64,000 bases of DNA, from the NCBI RefSeq assembly GCF_029846635.1, contig NZ_JARVTG010000001.1, forward strand, positions 124,001 to 188,000. Direction: 5' to 3'. This stretch comes from Pokkaliibacter sp. MBI-7. GTDB lineage: Bacteria; Pseudomonadota; Gammaproteobacteria; Pseudomonadales; Balneatricaceae. Position 1 is the first letter of the stretch. Each line of letters begins with the position of its first letter. The notes under the pieces were generated by a model. It was given only the letters and a program-made list of their open reading frames with translations. It had not been told where the DNA came from and did no database searches. This document shows positions 1 through 8,437 of this stretch, piece by piece. The position numbers were made by a program, and so were the translations under genes.

Positions 1-132
1 ATGCAAATTCGTATGTAGCAGGTTTAGAAAAAATATAGATTAGGAGCTTAGTAAAAAACATCACTGCATCCAGAATACGTAAAGACACAGCCATAAGCGT
101 ACCTGACTAATTCAATGCTTACACTTCACTCC

Positions 133-1167
133 GGCTTTGTTGCACAAATCATGTTGAGTCCCATGCTGTAGAATGACGGCATGAATAAACCGGCCTCACC
201 TCAGTACAAGACCATCAATTGGAAGTCCTACAACGCCGCGCTCAAAGCGCGTGGATCGCTGATGATCTGGCTCGACCGTGACATGAACTGGTACGGTTCT
301 GCGTGCGGGAAGCGAGGACGTACGCCCACCTTCAGCGATGCAGCCATTCAGTTCTGCCTGACCATTAAATGCCTCTACAACCTGGCCCTGCGCCAGGCGG
401 TGGGCATGGTACAAAGCCTGCTTAAACTGGCAGGGCTGGATTGGCCAACCCCCGACTACAGCACCGTCTGTCGGCGCCAGAAGTCGCTGCAGGTCGTGAT
501 TCCTTGCTGCCCAGCCACGACCGGACTGCATCTGTTGATCGACAGCACCGGTATCAAGATGCTGGGCGAAGGGGAATGGAAAACCAAAAAGCACGGTGCG
601 GACTACCGCCGCCAATGGCGCAAGGTGCATCTGGGCATCGATGCGCACACGCTGGAAATCCGGGCTATTGAGGTGACCGACAATGCGGTGGGGGACGCAC
701 CGATGCTGCCCGGGTTGCTGAGTCAGATACCGGTGGAGGAGAAGATAGCGTCTGTCAGTGGAGATGGTGCCTACGACACGCGAGGCTGTCATGAGGCGAT
801 AGCCCGGCGAGAGGCAGAGGCGGTGATACCCACCCGCCAGAATGCGAAGCCGTGGAAGGAAAATCGCCCGGGGGCCTCTGCCAGGAATGAGATTCTGCGG
901 GCCACCCGCCGGCTGGGCCGGACGCTCTGGAAGAAGTGGAGCGGTTATCATCGGCGTAGTCTGGTGGAAACCAAAATGCACTGTTTCAAGCGGCTGGGTG
1001 AACGCGTGATGGCAAGGGATTTTGACCGGCAGGTCGCCGAGCTTCAGGTGCGGGCGGCAATATTGAATCGCTTTACGCGGCTCGGGACACCGATGACGGT
1101 GCGCATACCATAAGATCATCTGGGGTAAGGGGTCTTATATGCTGACATCTATTTATGCAACAAAGCC
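133..1167 (+). mobile_element. IS5-family (IS903 group) insertion sequence
   Basis: An insertion sequence of about 1,035 bp bounded by imperfect terminal inverted repeats. The left end at 133-150 reads GGCTTTGTTGCACAAATC. The right end at 1151-1167 is its inverse with one mismatch (ATTTATGCAACAAAGCC). These ends match the GGCTTTGTTG start known for IS903-type elements. One intact DDE transposase fills the element. IS903 relatives normally create 9-bp target duplications, but the 9 bases on each side (CTTCACTCC and CCCCTAAGT) do not match, so the flanks have been rearranged or one end was joined by recombination. Confidence 0.9.
181..1113 (+). CDS. IS5-family DDE transposase
   Basis: A 310-residue transposase that would catalyse cut-and-paste movement of the surrounding insertion sequence. 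The N-terminal third carries the DUF4372/IS5-type DNA-binding region. The RNase H-fold DDE triad is visible as Asp121 (LLIDSTG), Asp195 (SGDGAYD) and Glu263 (SLVETKMHCFK), the last in the YREK-like context typical of IS5 elements. The frame is uninterrupted and of normal length, so the element may still be active. The start at 181 lies 31 bases inside the left inverted repeat. A long antisense frame over the same interval is only a codon-bias shadow. Confidence 0.93.
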   Translation: MNKPASPQYKTINWKSYNAALKARGSLMIWLDRDMNWYGSACGKRGRTPTFSDAAIQFCLTIKCLYNLALRQAVGMVQSLLKLAGLDWPTPDYSTVCRRQKSLQVVIPCCPATTGLHLLIDSTGIKMLGEGEWKTKKHGADYRRQWRKVHLGIDAHTLEIRAIEVTDNAVGDAPMLPGLLSQIPVEEKIASVSGDGAYDTRGCHEAIARREAEAVIPTRQNAKPWKENRPGASARNEILRATRRLGRTLWKKWSGYHRRSLVETKMHCFKRLGERVMARDFDRQVAELQVRAAILNRFTRLGTPMTVRIP

Positions 1168-1212
1168 CCCCTAAGTCATAAGCGAGCATATACGACAAAT
1201 TGAAGAACCATT

Positions 1213-1272
1213 ATGAAACAATGGAGTTTAACGCTGGCCTGTTGTCTACTTGGGGTGATGGGCCATCAATAG
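1213..1272 (+). pseudogene. 19-residue signal-peptide-like stub
   Basis: Just right of the insertion sequence, an ATG opens a frame of 19 codons (MKQWSLTLACCLLGVMGHQ, then TAG). It looks like the start of a secretion or lipoprotein signal (LACC) with nothing behind it. I read it as the stump of a deleted gene beside the insertion sequence. It could also be a chance reading frame. The rest of 1168-1431 shows no gene. Confidence 0.25.
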
Positions 1273-1431
1273 ATATACTGGCTTCACTGACAGAATAATG
1301 TATAAATCCAACATGAGATGGGTGGAATTCGCCCAATCCGTTTTTCTATTTGGCGCTATCATATAGGAGTCGTAACAGATGATTTGCTGGCGACAGTTGT
1401 AATGATGATATGAGTCAGGTGGGCCAAAACA

Positions 1432-3009
1432 ATGAAAAAAAACCTTCCCGTTACAGAAATGGAGGTCACATTCTTCGACCGTGCCAATATTCTCTCCACC
1501 ACCGATCTTAAAGGTGCTATCACCTACGTCAATGATGACTTTATTACGATCAGTGGATTCGATGAAGAAGAACTGATTGGCAAAAATCACAATATCGTGC
1601 GCCATCCGGAGATGCCTCCTGCAGCCTTTCAGATGCTGTGGGAGTCCCTGAAGAAGGGAAAATCATGGATGGGTTTAGTCAAAAACCGTTGCAAGAACGG
1701 TGATCACTATTGGGTACATGCCTATGCCACTCCCATCGAACGCAACGGTGCGGTGGCAGAGTATCAGTCTGTTCGACGCAAGGCAGACAAGGAGCATGTG
1801 CGCCGCGCAGAGTGGCTATACCCCCAACTGATGGCAGGCAAGTCCCCCAGTGCCATTCGCCCTGGGCTTTCGCTAAACAGAAAGATGCAGCTGTATTTCA
1901 CCTTGATATGGTGGCTGAGCTTCGCTCTCCTGCTGGGTCTGGTAACAGAACGCTGGATGGTACTCGCTAGCATCGGTGTGGCAGGTTGGCTGTGTGGGGT
2001 CTCGTGCCTTGGGTGGTTGCTCCGCCCGATGAGTCAGCTTGCCGAACGGGCTCGGGCGATCAGAACCGATGCCGTAGCTCAGTATGTCTATGCCGGTCGC
2101 AATGATGATGTGGGCCAGATTGATCTGGCGCTAACCTCACTGGAAGCAGAGGCCGCTGCCATTGTTGGGCGCATCGCAGACTCTTCCTCGACGCTGAGAG
2201 CAGAAGCGGCCATCCTGAAACAAACGGTCGAAGACACTGGCCTCGGCGTGGAAAACCAGTTTAGCAAGACCAATCTGGTAGCAACCGCGATCAATGAAAT
2301 GTCAGCCAGTATTCAGGAAGTTAACGTCAATGCAGGACGTGCTGCTGAAGCAGCGGCTGAGGCCCGCTCGGAAGCCGACAGAGGGAATGTCGCGGTCATG
2401 AAAACCCGCGAATCCATCACCCTGCTGGCTAACGAAGTACAACAGGCATCAGCAGTGATTGAAAAGCTGGAAGGAGATACGGCGAATATCACCAATATCC
2501 TGGCCGTTATTCGTGGTATTGCCGAACAAACTAACCTGCTGGCACTGAATGCTGCCATCGAGGCGGCCCGAGCAGGGGAGCAAGGACGTGGCTTCGCTGT
2601 CGTGGCCGATGAAGTGCGTGCGCTTGCCACGCGTACCCATGAGTCCACCGAAGAAATCCAGCAGATGTTGAGCAATCTGCAAACCGGTGCCCATTCTGCG
2701 GTAAGCGCAATGAAAACCGGCCAGGTACAGGCCAGGGAGACCGTGACTCAGGTGGGCAATACCGTTCATGTGCTGGAGGCTATCAATAATGCCATTGCCA
2801 CGATCACGGAAATGAGCAGTCAGATTGCCACTGCCGTAGAACAACAAAGTGACGTGGCCGAAGAGATCAACCGCAATGTGGTCAATATTCGTGATATCTC
2901 ATTGCATACCCGGGGTCATGCTGAACACAGCGGACAAGCGAGCCAGACCATGCAAGGTTTGGCACAGGGTTTACTCGAGCTGTCTGCACAATTCTGGAAT
3001 AGCCGTTAA
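1432..3009 (+). CDS. Aer-type PAS methyl-accepting chemotaxis protein
   Basis: A 525-residue chemoreceptor of the Aer class, which reports redox or energy state to CheA/CheW from the inner membrane. Residues about 10-115 form a cytoplasmic PAS domain (TDLKGAITYVNDDF, HPEMPPAAFQMLW), the usual FAD-binding module of Aer. Two close hydrophobic helices follow at about 155-200, then a short HAMP-like stretch. The signalling domain has the conserved hairpin tip (IAEQTNLLALNAAIEAARAG) near residues 360-380. There is no periplasmic sensor domain. FAD binding is inferred from the family, not seen. Two further sensory genes follow on the same strand, but a 241-bp gap argues for separate transcription. 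Confidence 0.88.
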   Translation: MKKNLPVTEMEVTFFDRANILSTTDLKGAITYVNDDFITISGFDEEELIGKNHNIVRHPEMPPAAFQMLWESLKKGKSWMGLVKNRCKNGDHYWVHAYATPIERNGAVAEYQSVRRKADKEHVRRAEWLYPQLMAGKSPSAIRPGLSLNRKMQLYFTLIWWLSFALLLGLVTERWMVLASIGVAGWLCGVSCLGWLLRPMSQLAERARAIRTDAVAQYVYAGRNDDVGQIDLALTSLEAEAAAIVGRIADSSSTLRAEAAILKQTVEDTGLGVENQFSKTNLVATAINEMSASIQEVNVNAGRAAEAAAEARSEADRGNVAVMKTRESITLLANEVQQASAVIEKLEGDTANITNILAVIRGIAEQTNLLALNAAIEAARAGEQGRGFAVVADEVRALATRTHESTEEIQQMLSNLQTGAHSAVSAMKTGQVQARETVTQVGNTVHVLEAINNAIATITEMSSQIATAVEQQSDVAEEINRNVVNIRDISLHTRGHAEHSGQASQTMQGLAQGLLELSAQFWNSR

Positions 3010-3250
3010 CGATTCACTGTTCATACTGTATCTGTGCCTTGTCACTCATCGCGCACATAGGCGTTGTGCGGAAGTAGCTGATACAGCGTTTCCTCGTACA
3101 CCTGTAAAAATATGGTCTATAACAACAGTGTTCGCATTACGTGTGACCAATATCATAGCGATGGAAGTTCTGTTGTCGTTGCTCGGATATTGGTATGTCG
3201 CTGTCAGTCTGGCCTGGCCAGCTACGCATACCGGATCAGGAGATACCACA

Positions 3251-3826
3251 ATGAAAAAGCATTTCTTACCTCTGCCCCACATTGCTTCTGCATTACTGAC
3301 TTCACTCCTCTTGTTGACCAGTGTTCCCAGTTCTGCTGAGGAGATTCCGGCCGAACTGACGCAGGAGCTGCCCACACTCCAGTCCTGGAGCACTGATCCG
3401 GTGCTGGTTGAAGCCGTGAAACAGCAGAACGCACAGCACATCTCCTTAGATGACATCAAAGCCCGGGATGAGAGCTGGCGCAATACCAGCGGTGTTGACG
3501 CTTTTATGGATGCCATGATGAAAAGCCCGGCAGCCCTTCACATGCTGGAGCTTGAGAAAAGCAAACCCTACCTGACCGAACTGTTTTTGATGGATAACCA
3601 GGGCGCTAACATTGCCATGACCAACAAGACGTCGGATTACTGGCAGGGAGATGAAGACAAGTTCACCGAGTCCTTCAAGGGCGGTCAGGGAGCCACTCAT
3701 TTGGGCGATGTCGAGTTTGATGAAAGCACCCAGGCGTATCTGATCCAGGTATCGATCCCCATCATGGATGCAGGCAAAGCCATTGGCGCCATGACCATTG
3801 GTGTCAACCTGGATGAAATGAAGTAG
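3251..3826 (+). CDS. secreted PDC/Cache sensor-like protein
   Basis: A 191-residue exported protein with a Sec signal peptide at residues 1-29 (hydrophobic core SALLTSLLLL, cleavage near SSA-EE). The mature part resembles a lone PDC (Cache) sensor fold, normally the extracellular part of chemoreceptors. Its hallmark β-sheet pieces are visible as TELFLMDNQGANIAMTN and YLIQVSIPIMDAGKAIGAMTIGVNLDEM. The start at 3251 was chosen over an in-frame upstream extension from 2849. It has a purine-rich AGGAGAT ribosome site 5 bases upstream, and only this start exposes the signal peptide. It has no membrane anchor or signalling output. The chemoreceptor gene starts 32 bases downstream, so the two are almost certainly co-transcribed and may act together as soluble ligand binder and receptor (inference). 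Confidence 0.82.
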   Translation: MKKHFLPLPHIASALLTSLLLLTSVPSSAEEIPAELTQELPTLQSWSTDPVLVEAVKQQNAQHISLDDIKARDESWRNTSGVDAFMDAMMKSPAALHMLELEKSKPYLTELFLMDNQGANIAMTNKTSDYWQGDEDKFTESFKGGQGATHLGDVEFDESTQAYLIQVSIPIMDAGKAIGAMTIGVNLDEMK

Positions 3827-3858
3827 CCAGCGACCAGTAGACACAGGAGGTGCCGACC

Positions 3859-5505
3859 ATGACGTGGTTCCATAATCTGCGCTTTCGCAACAAATTGCTG
3901 ATTCCTATTGCCCTGATCGCTGTATTGACACTGATCCTCGCGATGCAGAACTTGCGTTCCAGCCACTCAATGGCGACTACGGTGGACCATGTTATTCATC
4001 TGGACCTGCCAGGCGTGAACTACCTGCTTCAGGCTGACCGGGACTTCCATCAGGTGTGGGTTGCGGAGCGCAGTTTGATGAATCTGAAGGTAGGCTCGCC
4101 GGAGTACCAGCAGGTGCAGGCCTACCATCAGGAGAATCTGGAGCAAATCAAAGAGCGGGTAAACAAATTCGCAGCCTTACCCTTACCGACCGAACTGAGC
4201 CAACGGCTGGACAGTTTCTGGCCTGCATTTGCGCAGTGGAGCGAAATCACTCAGCGCATCGTCACTGAGCGTTCCTCCGATACCCGAGCTGGCCGCTCGA
4301 CAGCCATGGACCTGTCCTATAACGAAGGCTTGCTGGCCTTTGAAACGGCCCGCGGTTATCTGGACCAAATGACGGAGATCATTCTCACGCTCTCCGACCA
4401 GACGTCACAGCGGGTCGTAGCCCAGCAGCAAAGCGCTCTGCATGAGCAGATTGCGTTGTCGGCGGTGACGTTGTTGGCTTGTGCGGGGGTGGCCCTGTTC
4501 TTCCCCGGCCTGATTGTGCAGGACATCACCCGGATGATCGCCAGAGTAAAGGCGCTGTCACAGGGGGATGGTGACCTGACGGTACGCCTGAGCATGAAAC
4601 GTAAGGACGAGCTGGGGCAGCTGGCAACGGCACTGGATAGTTTCATCGACCATCTGCATAACATGGTCCGTCAGTTGCTCTCTACAACTCAGGATATCAA
4701 TGTCAATGCGCAGGAGCTGGGCGAACTGTCACAGTCGGCCAGTCAGGTGGTAGCCAGGCAGGGTGAGGCGATCAGCCACGTGGTGTCGTCCATTGATGAG
4801 GTTAGTCACTCGATCAGCCGGGTGGCGGAAAACACCAGCCAGACCACCGAGGAGACCCGTCATACCCAGACGGAAGTGGCCTCAGGGGAGGCACAGGTTG
4901 CCCAATCTCAACGGGACATCTCACAACTGACGAGCAATGTCAGTCAGGCGGTAGAAGCGATTTCCAAGATTCAGACCGTCTCCAAACGTATTGGCTCGGT
5001 ACTGGGGGTAATAAACGGCATTGCTGAGCAGACTAATCTGCTGGCCCTCAATGCAGCGATTGAGGCCGCCCGTGCAGGTGAGGCAGGACGTGGCTTTGCG
5101 GTGGTTGCAGATGAAGTGCGCGCACTGGCGAGCAAGACCCAGCAGTCCACCAACGACATTCAGGACATGATCAGCGAGCTGGAAAGCAGTGTGAGCGGCG
5201 CCGTCACGACCATGGCCACGGCCACCGAGAACGCCGATAAAACGCTGGAGTCCAGCAGCCTGACCAGTCATTCCATCCAGGCGGTGCAGTCGTCTATCAC
5301 TAACGTGAATGGGCTGACTGAACAGATTGCTGACGCTGCTAAGCAACAAAGCCGGGTGATGACCACTATCCATCAGCACATGACGACGCTGGACCGCTTA
5401 TCGAAAGAGAGTGCCGAAAGTACGACCAGGGTGAGCGCCTCCAGTCAGGTGATGAATCAGCTGGCAGAGGCACTGAACCAGGTAACCGCACGATTCAGAG
5501 TATAG
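3859..5505 (+). CDS. methyl-accepting chemotaxis protein with periplasmic helical domain
   Basis: A 548-residue transmembrane chemoreceptor. The first membrane helix is at about residues 13-32. A mostly helical periplasmic domain of about 170 residues follows (rich in leucine and glutamine, four-helix-bundle-like). The second membrane helix lies near 200-222. A HAMP domain ends around 275 (KRKDELGQLATALDSF). The C-terminal coiled-coil signalling domain has the conserved tip INGIAEQTNLLALNAAIEAA. The ATG at 3859 is preferred to a GTG at 3850 because the ACAGGAGG ribosome site at 3843-3850 would overlap the latter. The gene follows the secreted Cache-like protein by 32 bases. The ligand is unknown. 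Confidence 0.88.
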   Translation: MTWFHNLRFRNKLLIPIALIAVLTLILAMQNLRSSHSMATTVDHVIHLDLPGVNYLLQADRDFHQVWVAERSLMNLKVGSPEYQQVQAYHQENLEQIKERVNKFAALPLPTELSQRLDSFWPAFAQWSEITQRIVTERSSDTRAGRSTAMDLSYNEGLLAFETARGYLDQMTEIILTLSDQTSQRVVAQQQSALHEQIALSAVTLLACAGVALFFPGLIVQDITRMIARVKALSQGDGDLTVRLSMKRKDELGQLATALDSFIDHLHNMVRQLLSTTQDINVNAQELGELSQSASQVVARQGEAISHVVSSIDEVSHSISRVAENTSQTTEETRHTQTEVASGEAQVAQSQRDISQLTSNVSQAVEAISKIQTVSKRIGSVLGVINGIAEQTNLLALNAAIEAARAGEAGRGFAVVADEVRALASKTQQSTNDIQDMISELESSVSGAVTTMATATENADKTLESSSLTSHSIQAVQSSITNVNGLTEQIADAAKQQSRVMTTIHQHMTTLDRLSKESAESTTRVSASSQVMNQLAEALNQVTARFRV

Positions 5506-5940
5506 GGTGCGATCAGACTTATCCGGCCCCCATCGCAGGCTAAAGGTTTACACGCCACCGTGGGCTTCTCGGGGAAGACTTTTGCTGCATCGATTAAGCG
5601 TAGTGGTACTGAGTGATCAGCAACATATGCAACTTATGCAGATGTCGCATGTCACCTAACGAGCCAGACGCTATTGACGTGGTATAGCTTCTTCGTTTTA
5701 TTGCACCTACAACGGACGAACCATCAGCCCAGTGCCTGCATTCAACTTAGCAGCACTACACACCTGACAAGGAATGGAGTCAAGTCATCGGCGGCAGTAT
5801 GGGTGGCTCATGCCTGGTACGAACAAAAGATGGATGATGTCTCGTGAACGCCAACAAGCGTTTTTCGCACCTGGAGGAGGCTTGGGCATGTACATTCAAG
5901 GGCGCAGAAATGCTGATTGCACACGGTGATACACTGAGAC
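5506..5940. other. intergenic region between convergent genes
   Basis: A 435-base stretch between the chemoreceptor and a convergent regulator gene. I see no protein-like frame, RNA gene or clear intrinsic terminator. A short plus-strand frame beginning at 5844 runs into the 3' half of the minus-strand regulator and has no recognisable features, so it is not called. Confidence 0.5.
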
Positions 5941-6495
5941 CTATTCACTCAGCATCTCCAACACTTTATGTCGTAGCACATCTCCACTCACAGGCCAGTT
6001 CAGACTGCCATCTCGCTCATAACACTCGTTGTGGGGAAGATGACACTCTTCTCCTGAAGGGAGAAGAGTGAGTATACGTATGCCTCTCCATCGACTATCC
6101 AGCCCAAGAAGTTGACGAATATCCAGATCTTTAAACACTCTGGTTTGCGCATCAAAAATAACCAGAGAAGGGGCAAAATCAACCAGTGCCGAACCCACTT
6201 GAAAGCCGTCCTGTGCCACGCGCGTTGCAATATCCATCTGATCTGCAACATCCATGATGTGATGCACAATTGGGGTTTGGTCAGAGACCACCAGTACACG
6301 CCAGAGAGATGTCGGAATAGGCATATTGTACTTTCGCAAAAATATCAGAAGGCTATTGGAGGTAACGCGGGCATCTTTCCTTAAATTAGGTATCTGATAT
6401 GCCTCCAGTAGCCCTTCACGTATCCACCGGCGGACAGTGCGTGCACTCACCCCGCAATGTTCAGCAATATCACCTACCTTAAGTATACGGCTCAT
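5941..6495 (-). CDS. excisionase-type HTH protein fused to receiver-like domain
   Basis: A 184-residue putative regulator. Residues 1-55 form a MerR/excisionase-like winged helix-turn-helix (VGDIAEHCGVSARTVRRWIREGLLEAYQIPN). Residues about 65-184 look like a response-regulator receiver fold, with strand 1 RVLVVSDQ, and strand 3 LVIFDAQT carrying an aspartate at the phosphoacceptor place. The usual acidic pair in strand 1 is reduced to one residue and no conserved lysine is visible near the end, so phosphorylation is uncertain. It lies 38 bases downstream of the REC/HD-GYP gene on the same strand and is probably co-transcribed. Putting the HTH before the receiver is the reverse of the usual order. 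The target is unknown. Confidence 0.7.
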   Translation of the reverse strand: MSRILKVGDIAEHCGVSARTVRRWIREGLLEAYQIPNLRKDARVTSNSLLIFLRKYNMPIPTSLWRVLVVSDQTPIVHHIMDVADQMDIATRVAQDGFQVGSALVDFAPSLVIFDAQTRVFKDLDIRQLLGLDSRWRGIRILTLLPSGEECHLPHNECYERDGSLNWPVSGDVLRHKVLEMLSE

Positions 6496-6533
6496 CAGCT
6501 AAGTCCAATGCAGAGGTCGGCTGAGCAGAACAA

Positions 6534-7811
6534 TCACTCTTCCAGTTCGCTGGTCTGCTCAGGCTCACTGATACCCAGATGTAATTCAAGTTTAGTCCGC
6601 TCCACATAATCGGATAGTTTTCTGATCAGTTTTTCATTGAGCACAGCACCTTTTGCCAGCAGTCGGACGCCTGTATGAGAATAAAGACTGCGCGTTAAGA
6701 TCATGCCGGGGTTCAGCTGGTCAGGAGTGAACCAGTGTATGTGCTCACTGGCACGTAAGTTGAATTGTTCTGAGAGGACACCAATGAAAGCCTCTACCAG
6801 ATCAGCAGGGTAAAAACGGTCTTTGGAATATTCCAGCTTTTCGATAACACTCTTTACTGATTCTGAACTACCCTCGCCATCCAGAGAGCGGTCAGCATAA
6901 GTAACCAAACCGACGATGTATGCCCCTGTGGTGATGGCCTCCTCTTTCAACCGATAGGGAAACCCGCTGCCGTTATATCGCTCCCGGTGCTGAACAATGA
7001 ACGTCTGAGCCATGTCAAAGCCCCCGGCGTCCAATAAAGCAGCGCTGCTAATAATGGGATATTGCTCGTACATTTGACGATCAATATTAATCAATGTGGC
7101 TTCAGACAAAATTTGATGATGACCGGACATACCAATGAGTCCAACATCATGCAGCAAGGTGGCGTAATACACCTGTATCGCAAATTCAGCATCAAGCCCA
7201 AGATAAGTAATTAACTTTCTACAAAAGAGACCTGCTCGAAAGGGGTGATTGAAAATACTCGCATGCAGTATTTCCAAGAGCGTGCCAAAGGTACCAATAA
7301 TATGTTCAAAGCTCCCCTGTGAAAGTGCACTTTGTAGCTCAGACACCTTCGCCAGCGTAGTTTCTATAGAGGATTTCAAGCCATTGTTTTGCCTGGCTAA
7401 GGCATACAACATGGCTTTCTTACGCTGTTGGTCATGTGACGCTTTGAGTCCTGCTTCCATGACACTGCGTAAGTGTCCAATCTCCACGGGCTTAAGTAAG
7501 TAACTATGAATATGGCCACGATTTACCGCGTCTATCGCTGACTCCGTGTCAGGCTGTCCTGTCAGTATGATGCGGATAGTATCCGGACTGCACATCTCCA
7601 CCTGGCTGAGCAACTCTACCCCATCCATTCTGGGCATTTTCATGTCACTAATGACGAGATCAAAGTGCCCATCCCTGAGTTGATTCAATGCCTGCTGGGG
7701 ATCATCCACAAATGTCATATCCCAGCCAGATTGATGCAGATTGCGTCTGAGGGCCTGCAGAATGCTGGCTTCATCGTCTACAAACATGACCTTGGGTATT
7801 TGATTGCTCAT
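6534..7811 (-). CDS. response regulator with degenerate HD-GYP domain
   Basis: A 425-residue two-domain regulator. The N-terminal receiver (residues 1-120) is intact, with the acidic pair VDDE, the phosphoacceptor in LVISDMKMPRMDG, and a conserved lysine in LLKPVE. The rest is an RpfG-like HD-GYP module, which in active members hydrolyses c-di-GMP. Here several hallmarks differ. HDxGK is HDVGL, the HP histidine is replaced (YEQYP), and GYP is GFP (ERYNGSGFP), so catalysis is doubtful. A C-terminal extension (about 335-425) resembles the tail common in response-regulator HD-GYP proteins. It heads a two-gene unit with the HTH/receiver protein and faces a GGDEF-EAL gene across a 626-bp intergenic region. 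Confidence 0.82.
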   Translation of the reverse strand: MSNQIPKVMFVDDEASILQALRRNLHQSGWDMTFVDDPQQALNQLRDGHFDLVISDMKMPRMDGVELLSQVEMCSPDTIRIILTGQPDTESAIDAVNRGHIHSYLLKPVEIGHLRSVMEAGLKASHDQQRKKAMLYALARQNNGLKSSIETTLAKVSELQSALSQGSFEHIIGTFGTLLEILHASIFNHPFRAGLFCRKLITYLGLDAEFAIQVYYATLLHDVGLIGMSGHHQILSEATLINIDRQMYEQYPIISSAALLDAGGFDMAQTFIVQHRERYNGSGFPYRLKEEAITTGAYIVGLVTYADRSLDGEGSSESVKSVIEKLEYSKDRFYPADLVEAFIGVLSEQFNLRASEHIHWFTPDQLNPGMILTRSLYSHTGVRLLAKGAVLNEKLIRKLSDYVERTKLELHLGISEPEQTSELEE

Positions 7812-8437
7812 GACTCAAGTTTGATCATTGCTGACAGGAATACGGTGGCACTTTCCCCATAACCATCGTATAGCCCCCTACTATTCGTCAAATTTAGCCT
7901 TCGGTCGCTTGTTGGGAAAACAGATGCCGGGCTGCGAGGCACATCTGGTTCTACTAAAACCCACCGTGATATGGGACATCATCGACGTCAACCTTACTCA
8001 GCATACGACATACGTTTGGCAGGTAACGAGGAGAAGGTTGCCCAGCCTCTTGATGACATGGTAGTCATTGCCACTATGTGGACCACCAATCCTACTAACA
8101 CCCCCTATCACACACGAATCCCAAGAATAAGAGGCCTCGACATTATAGGCAGGTTATGACATCAGTTGTGGACTGTTTTTCAGAGTTCGCCAGGTTGCGT
8201 CTATCTGCAATGCATACGGGTATTACACGACTATAGTGAGGGTACAAGATACAGACTATGAATGATGGCGCTGCATTAGCCTTTAAATATCGATCACTGG
8301 ATCTGTACAACTTGTGTTTGATTTAACCCAGGCTCAAAAATTAAATATCAGCCAAATCGTTAGCGCTCCCCCAGCCACTCTGCATTGCTTAGATATTGGA
8401 TGGTCGAAGAGTGTGGTCTCGACAATTTGAGGAACAT
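7812..8437. promoter_or_regulatory. divergent intergenic region, 626 bp
   Basis: This separates the leftward response-regulator gene from the rightward GGDEF-EAL gene and must contain promoters for both. It is richer in A and T than the flanking genes. A few short frames occur, but none has a ribosome site or protein-like composition. I see no strong operator-like dyad or hairpin. Confidence 0.5.

Noticed and set aside
196..1119. Long antisense frame across the transposase
   Set aside because: It is the codon-bias shadow of the DDE transposase, whose motifs are intact on the plus strand.
2849..3250. N-terminal extension of the secreted Cache protein
   Set aside because: It overlaps the Aer-like gene, and an internal ATG with a ribosome site exposes a proper signal peptide.
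5844..6071. 75-residue plus-strand frame
   Set aside because: It overlaps the 3' half of the minus-strand HTH/receiver gene and has no motif or ribosome site.
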